The translations under genes and the position numbers were made by a program. Below, piece after piece: positions 23,926-36,800 of a stretch of 64,000 bases of DNA; within the stretch, counting starts at the first letter, position 1, and the number at the start of each line of letters is the position of its first letter. Under the pieces are notes generated by a model. The model did no database searches. It had not been told where the DNA came from and saw nothing but the letters and a program-made list of their open reading frames with translations. Source of the stretch: Nepenthes gracilis (lineage: Eukaryota; Streptophyta; Magnoliopsida; Caryophyllales; Nepenthaceae). The stretch is from contig BSYO01000014.1 in the NCBI GenBank assembly GCA_033239525.1, positions 16,352,021 through 16,416,020 on the forward strand, given 5' to 3'.

Positions 23926-24479
23926 GAGTTATTTTCACTTGATTTAGGGGCAGCCTAGGTCTTATAAATTAGTGAGATACCATGCAAACATTCAATAAAG
24001 TGCAAGATAGGAATTGGGAGAAAAGAAATTTTATTATATCAATGAAATATGTTACAATCATATCAGATGATGCATCCTACCTTACCTGGCTATCTTTTTA
24101 CACATTTATTGGCGGCATTCTTTAGGATGAGTACTTAAGTCTGCGGGTCTCTAAGGCCAATTTGACCTCTCGGGTCAAAGCGGCTCCTTGGGCCTCTTGG
24201 GATGTGGATTTGGGTCCTCGGGCCTCTTAGGCAGATCTAGGCTCTTAGCCACATCAGCCTCTTGGACCTCTCGAGACGTGGGTCCAAATCCTTGGGGCTC
24301 TAATGCCAATTTTGTCCCTTGAGTCAGATCAGCCTTGTGGCCCTCATGAGCTTATATCCTTTGTCCTCTTACCTGACTATTAGCGTATTTGGTTGCTCTC
24401 CGCTAGTGCGTGGTTATTCATAATCTCGCCATACTTTAAGCTTCCTCGAGCACATCTAGGTTTTCTCGAAGCCTCTGCG

Positions 24480-25590
24480 CGCTATCATTCGGGGTGGCCA
24501 TGGGTATTTCATACTTGTAACATTCTACCTCTTGGCTGGTTCACTTCACCATCTCCTACTGTTCCGAAAACTTGTCCGAGTCTTTGTAGAAAACGGTTGA
24601 GGTAGCATTGTTTGATAAGCCTTTCGATCTCTGCCTGCAGCATCCGACAGCTTTTAGTATTATGACCTCGACGATGATGGTATTGGCAGTATTTTGTCTG
24701 ATCCCTTCCATCTGGGTTCTTTAATGCTTTGAGCCACTTCAAAAATTATTCATCCTAGATTTGTATCAGAATGTTGGTCTATGAATCATTTAAGGGTGTT
24801 AGGTCCAAAAGCTTAGATTTCCTTTGAACAACTTGCTCAAATCTGCGTTACTTTGATGATCCTTGAAAATCCTGATGATCCCCACTCTTTCTTTTTCCTC
24901 CCACCGTCCTCTAGTGGGAACCCTCTTTATCTCTTGGCCTCTTGGTTTCGTTGGCCTCTCTTCCAAAGACTCGTTTCTAGATCTTCTTGAGCTTTTTTTT
25001 TTTTTTTTTTTGAGGTTAAGGTGTGGCTTTCTTTTTGTTGAGGTAATCACTCAACTCGTAAAAAGTTTGAGTAGCCTTTTGCTCCACACGGCTCTTTCCT
25101 TTTGGAAGGATCCCTCCTGAAAGGTGCACTCTCAATTATAGTGAGAGTGATGAGGACTTGACCTTTCTAGACCATCCTCTTGGATTCGAGGACCTAAGCA
25201 ATCTTCAAGCCGCAATGGGACTTTGTTGCTTAAGGCAACCTGTGTCCATGGGTCCTCGCACCTGATAGCTTACTTCTTGGGATGTTTCTTTTCCTTTCTC
25301 CTTTTTTGGGATGCTGCGGTTTGGGAGGTCCTGGGCGACTCTCCCCTTGACTGCTCGTCCAATTTAGAATAGAGGGTTTGGATGACTCTTGAAAAATCAT
25401 TCACTTTTATCGTGAGTACCTGTACACAAGGGCCTAGACGGTCACCCATCCTGCTGTCTGTTGGGAGGCAGTTTCCACAGGATGCCGTATTGTTGATGGA
25501 TACAATGGCCTAGGCTCGTGCTTCCGTCATTCTCCGACTTTTAAAGTACTTTTGGAAATTTATGAAAAATATGTAATCCTAATTTTTCGT
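24480..25590 (-). pseudogene. Gag remnant with CCHC-type knuckle
   Basis: The piece 24509-24742 reads FLKWLKAL..., YCQYHHRRGHNTKSC and then MLQAEIERLIKQCYLNRF, matching the gag C-terminus of the first element. Upstream, 24799-25050 is Lys/Arg-rich, and a Gln/Lys-rich region reaches the 5' LTR side in broken frames. The conserved N-terminal gag core seen in the first element was not found, so gag is itself incomplete. Nothing of protease or RT follows. Confidence 0.65.
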
Positions 25591-25598
25591 AATGTTTT

Positions 25599-25613
25599 CA
25601 TAGACAACGCCAA
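25599..25613 (-). other. Primer-binding site remnant of the pol-less gypsy element
   Basis: The minus strand reads TTGGCGTTGTCTATG, a degraded form of the TTGGCGCCGTCTGTGG site of the first gypsy element, at the same distance from its 5' LTR. Confidence 0.6.
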
Positions 25614-25617
25614 ATAT

Positions 25618-26344
25618 TGTGTCATCGGATCCTTCTCTGCTAAGGACGAGGATCCGACAGTAAAACCAAATAATACGTATGCAAAAAGATAGGAGAAAAA
25701 GAGAGAGTGTGCGAGGACTGAGGATACGGATTTTTGCGTGAAAAACTTTCTCGTAAGTTAGAAGAAAAAACCACGAGACTTTATCCGAGAACTACTTCAC
25801 TATGTTGTATGAGATTACAAGGAGGTTACAAAGTGTGTTCTAGCCATTCTCTTTCTTACTTTTCTCTCTCTCTATATTAGCTAAGCAGGTATAAATTCTT
25901 GGCTCCTTGTTAGGTACACAGTCAATGTATTCGTAGTAATTGAGCCTTCCTTTGTGAGGAGTCTAGGTGGTGCTGGCGTGTGCAGAGGAATCTGCCACCA
26001 ACTCCACTAATCTAGCCTACTGTGCCAGAGAGGTTGCGTGCATATTGACTGATCTTGCGTGGCGTTACTTCTACAATAATCGTGTATGCCCTGCAGGCCA
26101 TCATTCCTACTGTGGCCTGATAGGATCAGCCACCAAATCTCTGGTGTGTTGATTTTACAGGCAGGTTGATGTCTGTGGCCCATTTCTATGTCCACGGGTT
26201 TGAGGGGATATTGAGCCCATCTTACCACATGGATTAATACCTGGACCTCTTAGGCCTCTTGGGCCTGTTGGGTCTCTGTGGCATTAAGGCCCAATTTTCC
26301 AAGGATGAATCCTATAAATAAGCATTGGGTATCAATACCTATCA
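25618..26344 (-). repeat. Right LTR of the pol-less gypsy element
   Basis: Starts TGTGTCATCGGATCC and ends CAATACCTATCA. It is the partner of 19902-20602, with numerous point differences indicating an old insertion. Confidence 0.9.
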
Positions 26345-28417
26345 AGATATTATAACCATTATGAAGTTAATAGATAAATAAAATATGTCCAATGTTACGT
26401 GATATATTTCTTACATGGTTGGCCAATGCTGGCAACTTTTGGAGATGACCAAGAACCTTTGACTAGATTTGGGCTTTTTACCTTATTAAAAGAGGAGATT
26501 GATTTAACCGTTATTAATTATTATCGTCTAATTAATATTAAATAAATAATATTAATATTTTTTTAATAATAAATAAAAATTAAATAATATTTTTTAATAC
26601 TAAATAATATAATCATTCAACGACTAATTAAAATGGTTGAATTCACACTTTTTCCAAAAGAGTAGGCTTCTGGATAAAGCATTTGATTTCCCAGATTGGA
26701 CAACTGGGAGCTATTCAATAGTCTTTGATAAAGGTCTACAGAGTGGATAGAATACCAACCATTGTTCAAGAATCTTATTATGATTATTTGAAATATTAAA
26801 GTTCTATATCTTTATTATTTAAAAGTGAAATTCAGAGCTGGTCTTAGTAGTGTGGCATGGCTACAATAGGTTAGTTTTTAGTTTTTAAGTTTTTTTTTGG
26901 AATTTAAATTTGCACATTAAAATGGAAATACATATATGAAGTTTTTAATTTTATATTTTAAAATGCAAATCTAAATTTATAAATCAGATAAATGTAGGTT
27001 TATTATAAAAATATAAAAAATTACAGATGAGTTATATAATTCTTATAAATATAGTAAAACAAAAAATAATTACCCCTTCAGAATCTCTATGAATCTTAAT
27101 ATTAATATTAATTATAATTCTTACAATTATAGATTTTTTATATTATTAATATTTAATAAATATTTAATCTAGTAATAATTTTTAAAAGAAAAAATATTTA
27201 CATGACTTTTAAAATTTTAAATCTCATTGGTTTAAATTATTTTCATTCAATAGATAAAAAGTATATATTTTTGAATCAAAACTTGTATATCTATCCATCA
27301 CCCAATTCAACAACTAATAAAAAAAACAGCATATATTCTAAAAACAACTATATATTTTTTAATAATTATTAAAACTACATAGTAATGTGATACTCCTAAC
27401 ATATTATATAATTATTTTGAATTCATAGTATTTTCATTCACTCGAATTAAAATATTTAAAAAGTTAAGACACTGAAAATAAATAAATATGATTAATAATT
27501 TACTTTATTTTACGTGCCAAATGTAATAAATGTAATTTCTGGGGGTACCCACGACACAATTCTTTGAAAAATGTGGCTGTGCCCATTTGTTTGCTTGTTT
27601 GGGTTGGCAAAATTGCGTTCTAGATTTTTGTAAAAATTAATAAAATTACCCATTTGCACAATAAACACAGCATATAATTAATTGACTATATAAATTAAAT
27701 TTAATTAATTGACTATATAAATTAATTTTTAATATTTTATTCGATTTAATATAATATATTTTATCATGAATATATGCAAAGATATCATAATTAGTGAGAT
27801 AATAAAATCTCCATTTATGTATAGAAATACTATTTTTTACAACATTTCTACATTTTTTAATAGAGAAATTACATTTATGAAATAAACAAAATATATAACA
27901 ATATTTATGAAAGGCAAAATAATTCAAAAGTAATTTTTTAAAAGTAATTTCAATTGTTGCCCCCTATAATATAAATCATTAGATGTAAATTTAATAAAAT
28001 AGATGCAATGATAAAAAAATATATGATTCAAAGTAATCTTTTTATAAAAATTAAAATCCCACAGCCTTTATATTTATTTTATAATTAACGGTCTCAATAT
28101 GAGGTGCAATCAACACTTAAAAATAACTTTTTATTCGCACTTATTTTAACGAGTTATTTGAAAGCTCTCTAACACATTGTTTAGTCGAAGGTAAGAATTT
28201 ATTTATTTTGATTTAATTCTTATAAAAATTAATAATACCGTATTTGATTGTATCTTGTTGCGGTAATATATTATTTCATGAATAATAATTTCATTTAATT
28301 GGCAATTACTAAAAATATATATCCCTTGCTTTTATTTGTTATTGTTGTTGTTGGAATAAATTATCCCACCAACTCTGATATAATTTTTCACAGTTGTCTT
28401 GATGTTTCCATCGGATC
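26345..28417. other. AT-rich intergenic DNA
   Basis: Long A/T runs with no credible ORF, RNA gene or repeat pair. The few open frames follow base composition. Confidence 0.5.
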
Positions 28418-28422
28418 AAATC
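28418..28422. repeat. Target-site duplication AAATC, left
   Basis: AAATC directly outside the left LTR; an exact copy lies at 32848-32852. Confidence 0.85.
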
Positions 28423-29517
28423 CGAAAAAGTACTATTTGTACTAACGAGATACAATCAAGTTTCAACCCCAAAAGATATAGCGAAAGCAGTATATAATAA
28501 AAATCCAATACACGTAAATGATATTTAGTACTAGATGCAAACAAGATAACAAGCATGTACAATATATATAACGATGAGTAATAATAAAAAAGACACGATT
28601 TTTGGTGACGAAGGAAAAACTCGATACCCGCGGTAATCGAGAAAAACCTTCCGGGTTTCAACGGCCAGAGAAGAACTGCACTATGAAAATCAACTTACAG
28701 ACCGGGTGGTAACGACGCGCTAACCTAGTCGACTTACTCCCATCTTGTGATCCCTACTAAAGAACTCCTTGGATTTACTCGCAGCAACGGAACCGGACAC
28801 TTTCCGGACTTCACGCCAACCTTCCCTCTCGTGCCACTTGAATTGCCAACCACGATCGGATTTCCTTCTTCAATGTATTGACGTCTCCAATGAAGGTAGA
28901 AGGATGGAAGAGTTTAAACGGTAAAAAGAAATGAAAAGAAAAACCGTTATAACATGAGGCACAACGATGTAGAGCGTAGTAGGTTCGATTTTCTCAAATG
29001 GAGCAAGATTAAAGAGTAAGAAGAATGCTCTTATCTCAAGTAGAATGGCTCCAACAATATCATAAGAGGCTCTGGACATCTTCAGGTTTCAAGAACATAA
29101 GATATGTATTTATAGAGGGTGCAAAAAATCATTTAAAATTTTTACTCGTTGTATCGGCGCTCGAGCGCGCTGCGGGCTCACGGAGGGTTTCCAGAAAAAC
29201 CCTACGTGCGCTCGAGCGGCTAGCGAGCGGGAACCATTTTGGATTTTAGGCTCAAGTGGGTATCGAGCGCACGGCTAGCGGGGGCTATTCTGAATTTTGA
29301 GTTCGAGCGGGTATCGAGCGCTTGACAGGCGGGGACATTCTGGTTTTTGGGCTCAAGCGGGATCAGGCGAGAAGCAGGCACGGTACATATGTTGATCCGA
29401 GAATAAGCAGCCACTGGAATGTGTTGATGCAGCACTTCAACGAAGCATAACCCGACACTAATTAAAAAAAATTACCTATGGTCACGGAATATACCAATTA
29501 TAAAAATGACCCTAATA
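28423..29517 (-). repeat. Left LTR (3' LTR) of the gag-only element
   Basis: Aligns with 31804-32847. Termini are CG...TA in place of TG...CA. It is about 50 bp longer than its partner because of additional GC-rich sequence at about 29155-29225 within the 51-bp repeat region. Confidence 0.9.
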
Positions 29518-29528
29518 ATCTCCCCCTT
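29518..29528 (-). other. Polypurine tract of the gag-only element
   Basis: The minus strand reads AAAGGGGGAGAT directly before the 3' LTR. The strong GGGGGAGA motif is typical of SIRE-type copia elements. Similar CTCCCCCT runs at about 29870 and 29900 on the plus strand are further copies upstream of it. Confidence 0.7.
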
Positions 29529-29939
29529 TGGCAATTCCGTGACAAAATCCAAAAAATAAATAAAGACAAGAGAAGCACGGGTTCAGATACCACCGAAATA
29601 GAACCCGTGTACATAAAAATCTATGTCTAGTGAAAAAGATAAATAATACAATACACAAATGTAAACATCTACACTAGCGCTGCTATGTTGATACACTGAC
29701 GGCTGCAGTGATGCTGTAACGGTATTGCCTGGGTAAATATGATTAGTACAAATAGCATAATACAAATAACCACTGGAAAAAGAAAACTAACATACAGCAG
29801 TTAAAAGAATGAAATACAAGTAGCATTTAAGGTTAAGTAGAGCTCACCCTCTCAAAACTAACAAGTCTCCCCCTAATATAACTAGTAAACATAATGACTC
29901 CCCCTAACAAAAATGACACGACTCCCTATAACAAGAACA

Positions 29940-31760
29940 ATCTTTTCGAAGAGTAGAAATCTACTTCCCCTTTTTGTCACGAATGACCAAGGGATAATGG
30001 AGCTCACTCTTCTTGATCCACATTTTCTTACCATATTTGATGACATTGTTTAAGTTTATCACTTGATCATTTAGATGTTGGATGTGGTGAATTAGATACT
30101 CTATCTTAGAGTGTTGCTGAGACTTACTTTGACGTAATGAGATGGGACAATAGGGACGAATATGGCGAATAAAGCCGCATCCATGACATGTTGGAACATA
30201 TTTAGTTTTGACGTCTGATTGATGCGGATGTTTCCAAACTTTTTGGAAATTGATCAACTTCTCTTAGAAAACTCTCGACGGCTGATCAATGTGGCTCAAC
30301 AAGATGCTACTTCGTATTGGTGTGGAAGTAGGTCGGACAAATATAGTCCTAGATTTAGCATTGGCATTTAAGAAATTTTCTTAGTAACCCAATCCGGTTT
30401 TATTTCCTCTAAGTTTTCCTAACCCAAGCATATGGTCCAATTTTTTGGATCCATTTCAAAATTGTTTCAAAACAAAGCGAGCAGCCCCAAGATCAGATTC
30501 AAGAGTTGTGATTTTTTCAGTAAAGGAGCTTTTCAGGGTCTCAATTTCTTGTACTTTTGTCTCTAACTCGGATTTTAGAGCTAATTTTTCTTTTTCTAAT
30601 TTTGTCAGTTTGTGTTTGAGTGAGACATTTATTTTCTTAACGTGAAAACATTCGTTAAAAAATTTATCATAAGCATCTGAAGATCATACGATTCGAACTC
30701 GTTTCGCAGTTCGGATAGTTTAAGACTTGCTTCGCATGTTCATCATTCTCACATATAGAGGTCACAAAGGCCATGTTTGAGGACCATCTTGAGCATTTTT
30801 CAACAATTTAAGGTCACATTAGCTTTAAAAGCTTGACCTTATTGGCATTTAAAATGTGGGCATTCAGTATGATAGTGACCAAAACCTTTACACTTATGGC
30901 ATTGAACTCCTTGGGTAGTTTTCGATTTGGAGTCCTTACTTTCACGTCAGTCTTTCTTCTCAAATTTATGAGATCGTTTCAAATCCATATCTAGTTTTTT
31001 TGATGAAGAGTTATTTTTCTTTAAAAATTTTTTAAAATTCTTAACAAATAATGAAAAATCATCATCGCTACATGATTCTTCATCGGAGTCCCGGTTTCTC
31101 TCTTCCTTAATTTTAAAGCAATTGATTTCTATTTTCTTCACTGTGGAAGTGTGTGCTCATAAGTTTGAAAAGATCCTACAAGTTCTTCGATCTTCATTTT
31201 ATCAAGGTCTTTACTTCCTTCAATAGCAGTAACCTTAGGTCTAAATCGTTTAGGAAGTGACCTAAGAACTTTCTAATAATTTTGTTCTCAGGGATTCGTT
31301 CTCCTAAATTAAACGTAAAATTTACAATATTATTTAATTGAGTATAGAATTCATCAAATGTTTCGTGATCTTTCATTCGTATTTCTTCGAGTCTAGTAGT
31401 GAGCATTTGCAATTTTAAATTTTTAACCAATTTAGTACCTTCATGAGTGATTTCTAGTATATCCCATACATCCTTAGAAATCTCGCACATGGAAATCCGT
31501 TTAAACTCTTCGAAAAATACAGCAATAAAAATAGCATGTAATCCTTTACTATTCCAATTGTAGGTATCAAGTTCTTCTTTTGACCACAAAGATAGAACTT
31601 TTAGTTTATCACCACTTTTGGGAGGAGTCCATTTAGTTTGGGTACTCGCCCATATCCGCTCATCCATTGATTTGAGAAAGGCTCTCATCCGAACCTTCCA
31701 ATAGGCATAGTTACTCCCATCAAAGAAGGGAGAAACGGAGTGCGATCCACTCGTATACAC
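29940..31760 (-). pseudogene. Gag-like protein (UBN2-type) with two CCHC knuckles
   Basis: The piece 31760-31194 is a clean 188-residue frame with FFDGSNYAYWKVRMRAFLKS, DVWDILEITHEGT and KMKDHETF-like blocks (here RMKDHETFDEFYTQLN), the DUF4219/UBN2 gag core of copia elements. An acidic then basic linker follows (30947-31141). Near 30855-30900 there is a CCHC knuckle CHKCKGFGHYHTEC and near 30145-30195 a second, CHGCGFIRHIRPYC. Between these are several stops and shifts, so the full protein cannot be made from this copy. Gag forms the particle that packages the element RNA. Confidence 0.8.
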
Positions 31761-31788
31761 CTAGATCGAGGGTCGCGGATCGGGGTAT

Positions 31789-31801
31789 GGTTCTGATACC
31801 A
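31789..31801 (-). other. Primer-binding site of the gag-only element
   Basis: The minus strand reads TGGTATCAGAACC, two bases inside the 5' LTR, matching the initiator-Met tRNA site. Confidence 0.85.
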
Positions 31802-31803
31802 AT

Positions 31804-32847
31804 TGAAAAAGCACTATTTATGCTAACGAGATACAATCAAGTTTTAACCCCAAAAAATATAGCGGAAGCAGTATATAATAAATATCCAATACACGTAAAT
31901 AATATTTAGTACTAGATACCAACGAGATAACAGGTATGCATAATATATATAACGATGAGCAATAATGAAAAAGACACGATTTTTGGTGACGAAGGAAAAA
32001 CTCGATACCCAAGGTAATCGAGAAAAATCCTCCGGACTTTAACGGCCAGGGAAAAACTGCACTATGAAAATTAACTTACAGATCGGGTGGTAACGATGCG
32101 CTAACCTAGCCGACTTACTCCCGTCTTGTGATCCCTACCAATGAACTCCTTAGATTTGCCCGCGGCAACGAAACCGGACACCTTTCGGACTTCACGCCAA
32201 CCTTTCCTCTCGTGCCACTTGAATTTCCAACCATGATCGGATCTCCTTATTCAATGTACCGACGTCTCCAATAAAGGTAGAAGGATGGAAGAGTTTAAAC
32301 GGTAAAGAGAAATGAGGAGAAAAACCGTTAAAACATGATGCATAATGATGTAGAGCGTCGTAGGTTCGGTTTTCTTAAATGGAGCAAGATTAAAGAGTAA
32401 GAGGAATGCTCTTCTCTCAAGTCGAATGGCTCCAACAATATCAGAAGAGGCTCTGGACGTCTTCAGGTTTCAAGAACATAAGATATGTATTTATAGAGGG
32501 TGCAAAAAATCATTCAAAATTTTTGCCTGTTCCATCGGCGCTCAAGCACACAGCGAGCGGGAACTATTCTGGATTTTAAGCTCAAGCGGGTATCGAGCGC
32601 ACAGCGAGCGGGGGCCATTCTGGATTTTGAGCTTGAGCGGGTATTGAGCGCCCGGCGAGCGGGGACATTCCGGTTTTTGGGCTTGAGCGGGATCAGGCGA
32701 GAAGTAGGCACGGTACATATGTTGATCCGAGAATAAGCAGCCATTGGAATGTGTTGATGCAGCACTTCAATGAAGCATAACCCGACACTAACAAAAAAAA
32801 ATTACATATAGTCACGGAATATGTCAATTATAAAAACGACTCTAACA
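31804..32847 (-). repeat. Right LTR (5' LTR) of the gag-only element
   Basis: TG...CA termini intact (plus-strand start TGAAAAAGCAC, end CTCTAACA). It aligns with 28423-29517. The following AAATC completes the duplication. Confidence 0.9.
32536..32700. repeat. 51-bp GC-rich repeats inside the LTR
   Basis: About three copies of a 51-bp unit containing CGAGCGGG, ATTCTGGATTTT and GCGGGTATCGAGCGC. The same array is in the other LTR at about 29220-29370. Open frames read through it only reflect the repeat. Confidence 0.8.
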
Positions 32848-33119
32848 AAATCAAAATCGATTTAGGATCAAGTTCAGAGATAAAAAATGTGAGCATCAAT
32901 CGGGCAGTCAGCTTAAACCCAATTACTTTCGCATATATTAGGTGTCAGAATATATTAGAAAATATATTTACTTAAATCAAAACATATATATATATATATA
33001 TAGGCTTAAATACTTGAAAAATGCTATCTTCACATATTTTATTTGAAAATTTATTCAATTATAAATAAGGATTGATGTATCTCAGATATTTAAATTATTG
33101 AATGAATTAAAAAGTCACA

Positions 33120-33826
33120 TTGTACGGGTGTCAGACTGTTAATGGGTTCTATCTTTATAATTTAAAATTTGAATCTTGTATATCACAACAAAATAAATAA
33201 GATGTAAGGGAATATAAAATTCACTATCGGAAATATATTTTAATATTTAAATCAATAATCTTTTTACTATAAAGAGAAAGATACGAAAAAATAAGTGTGA
33301 GAATACAAGTGGATGGGGATTGAGTATTTTTGTTTGGAGGATTGTACTTATTAGAATGTGCTTCGTTAAGAGAACGACTTTGAAAGTGATGTACTTATAT
33401 GAAAAAATATTTGAATTTTTTAATCTATCTAGCCTCATCCTTCTGTCGTCCCCTTCTTTTGCAGGGAAAATATTGTATTTATAGTAATGGATGTCATTTG
33501 GTTGACAGATCTTTAAATCAACGCCTGGACATTACGTTTCTTCTGTTATGATGAGCGTTATTTATATATATAACTGTCACCTTCATTTAACGGTTGGAGC
33601 GTTCAGTTTCTAATCATTAGATCGGTGTGTAACTACCTAAAATCATTCATTGATTATCCATTATTATTCTTTCAATACTTTGTGATTTAGATTGCATATC
33701 TTGGACCAACCACTGTGTCCTTTGGTTAATGGGCTCAGAGGGTTTTTATATTGACCGTAGTTACTTGGGTCTTTCCTCCTTTCATACATTGGATTTGGGT
33801 TGGTTCATGTATTGTTGTACCCATCA
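33120..33826 (-). repeat. Possible degraded gypsy solo LTR
   Basis: The right end TTGTACCCATCA matches the inner/outer ends of both gypsy LTR families here (CACCCATCA, TACCCATCA). TATTTATAGTAAT also occurs in the 20.2-kb LTR. The left end and a target duplication could not be fixed, so this is tentative. Confidence 0.25.
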
Positions 33827-36800
33827 AGGATAAAAATTATAATATTAATTTTTTTATTTATAATTTATGATGTCATTAATATATATATTGGGTTAAATTT
33901 AAAATAATTGTATAATAAAAAATTAAAATAAATTCACATTATTTAGAGTCAGGCTCAGCGTGTAAATGTCACCTATTCTACGCTCGTACGTGTTTAATGT
34001 AATAAAGGTGTGTCTAGTGCATGCCTATAGAATGGTCATACATGGTATGGGTAGTATAACGACGCTTGAGGTGTGTTTGAGTTGGTTCTCTTGCGTATTT
34101 TAGACAAAATATACAATGCTTAATTTATCCCTGATATGGTTCTCGTGTGTGTCTGAGGTTTTGGTGCCGCACTTGGTGGGCACTTGTCAGGCATACATAT
34201 ATGAATTTGGGTATATAATGACTGGTGCGATTGTTTTTGTCATTTCGAAAAAAAAAAAGGAGATAGGAGAAAAAGAAATAGAAAGGGGATGAATAAGAAG
34301 AGAGATAATGAGAATGAATGAGCTTTTAAAAATTTTTTGGAGTCGGATGCTAAATTAAAGCTTTGATCTATTTAAATTTTTTTATTTTACTTATATTTTT
34401 TATTTTTATACATGTATGTCATTTTTTTATATTCATTGAATATTTTACATACATATGATTTTTACTAGAAGTTTTAAAATTTTGTTAAATTTTATCAAAA
34501 ATTTGAGAATTTTGTTTATTTTTAATGGAATAAATGAATATTTTGAAGTCTTATATTCGTATAAAAAATATTTGTGAAGAAAAATAATAAAATTTATACA
34601 TTTGGTATTATATGTCGATAATCTATGTAAGCATTTCAAACTAAATTTTATTTTGATATTTGATATGATTTATACTTTCCCACTAAAGCAATAATTTTAA
34701 ATATTTATACTTTTTTTGTAGAGAAAAAATTTTAGACATTTGTATTTTTTTATATAGTGAAAAATTTTAAATATTTATTTTTGAGTCTCTATTTTTGTTT
34801 TCTTTGAATACCATTATAATAAATTAAATAAAAATAATATATTCGATATATTAATATATTAGGTACACTTAATGACTGTACTTATTATTCACGATTGTAA
34901 AAAATGATATATGATTCTATTTGTAGGGATTAATTTATAAGCGGTTTGTCTATGGATCTGAATAGTTATATTTTGATCTAAAATTACTTAAAATATGTGT
35001 AATCCTTTTTAAAAATTGGGATTTGATCATTAACTTTTAGATTTTAGGATGATTTAAAATTTGAAATTTTGGCCTTTATTACATTTGTGATTTTTAAAAA
35101 TATTTGACTTTGAGATTGCCGATTTTAATACGATATTCAAAATCATTAGACTTTGAATATTAAAGATTTGCAAAGTTTGATATTTTTTGGATTTTGAACA
35201 ATTTTATATAATTTAGATTTTTTGATCTTCATATATATATATATTATGAATTTTAGCGTATGAAATTATGATTTAGAATACATATTTGGACATTTGATAA
35301 ATTAAAATATTTAATTTAAATATAAAATTTAACACATATTTTACTGTGATTTATAATTTTCACTTTTTGGTATTTCGGTTTAGAGTATCTAACCTGATTT
35401 TAAATTATCTGAATTTTAGTTTATGTATTATTAGTATTTAAATTTATTTTTAATAATTAATATATGCTCGTGTTAAGAATATTACAAAAATATTAATTCA
35501 TTTGTTTATTTTGTCTACACCTTTATTCATCCATACATAACACAGAAATAAATTAGAAATTTACTCAGTTCTATTAATTACATAATATAATAAATATTTT
35601 CAATTGTTAGATTTTTGATCTCAAAATTAAATTGATTAATTCTCTAGTATTTAAAATTTTAATTATTTATTGTACCAACTAAATAAAACTGAAAACAAAT
35701 ATCATGATGTAAATCTGTAAGTTAAATATAGTTAAACAGTCTGAAATAATATAATAATCAAACTATAAGACCTAAATAAAATACTTGAAAATAGTTTTAA
35801 ATATCGATGATTATTTAACATTGAATAATACGTAAAATATATATATATATTGACTAATATCATAATATTAAAACCATAAACTAGATCCAAAATTATTATT
35901 TAACTATTATAATTTCATTCTTATCATTATTGGCTCAATACAATATAAACCAAAATACCAAAATAATTAAAAACTAAAAATCAATATCCTAAAATATTAA
36001 TTTAGAACCGAAAAATTAACATTAGATATAAATATTTTACTTAAAATTTACTCATGTATTAGCTCAACTTAGGTTAAGAATTACTCAACCTAATTTATTG
36101 AAATCTGAAACTTACTTTTTGACTCAAAATCTTAATTATTTAATATAATTTATCAATTTAATTAAATTAATTATAATTAAACGAACAATTTAAAATCCAT
36201 GTCTTACATTATTCATATGATAAAATATTATTTATTTTTTCACTATAAGAAAATTTAATAACACCAAAGCCAATTATTTATTTGGATAACCTTCCAAAGA
36301 AATAGGTCACTTTATACTAATGACCTTGATTTTTTTTTTTTTTTGGTAACCTATCCTATATATTATATGATTAATATTTATCTCTTAAAATAAATATGTA
36401 TAAATGAAATTTTGATAATATATATTATTTTCCAAAATCTACAACCTTGAAACAACCCCATAAAAGGGGTAAACAACAGAGAAGAAAACCAAAGAATTTC
36501 TTCATTGTTTTGGTTTATAGGTAAGCCAGTTCTATCAACTAGTTTTCTGTCTCCCTAGAAAGATCGACTTGCATGTTTTAGTTGGGCTTTCCTTCTCACT
36601 TTAAAAGAAGAAATATCACTAGTTAGCAAGTGGCTTTCCTAAATTGAGAAGGAAATGGCTATAATGTGGGTTCAAAGGATATAGCTATAATCCGGAGGAT
36701 TGTATGTTGGGTGATCATGTGATCGAGCTGCCAATGAACTAAAAGGGCTGGGCGGTAGGCTAATTTCATTGACATGAAATTAAGAAAATTTCTACTATTG

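Larger units (their letters stand above)
19902..26344 (-). mobile_element. Pol-less gypsy (Tat-like) element keeping gag part and antisense gene
   Basis: Bounded by LTRs 19902-20602 and 25618-26344. On the minus strand it has a primer site, a gag remnant with zinc knuckle and then directly the 40-bp tandem array, with the antisense gene on the plus strand. Protease, RT, RNase H and integrase are absent: the homologous span in the first element is over 3 kb. Flanks are AGTAT on the left and AGATA(T) on the right, an imperfect duplication. The element could have moved only with proteins supplied by another element. The shared array and antisense gene show common descent with the element at 3.2 kb. 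Confidence 0.88.
28423..32847 (-). mobile_element. Gag-only copia-type element (TR-GAG-like)
   Basis: This 4,425-bp element on the minus strand has LTRs of 1,095 and 1,044 bp, a perfect AAATC duplication, an iMet-type primer site and a polypurine tract. The internal 2.3 kb encodes only a gag-like protein with two zinc knuckles. No protease, integrase, RT or RNase H motif was found. Such elements are called terminal-repeat retrotransposons with GAG domain and must be moved by an autonomous partner. The gag and polypurine types resemble the SIRE/Maximus branch of copia (inference). Confidence 0.9.

Noticed and set aside
29220..29435. Minus-strand frame with repeated Ala-Leu-Asp-Thr-Arg-type units, also at 32514-32765
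   Set aside because: A product of the 51-bp LTR repeats, present in both LTRs and not following any family.
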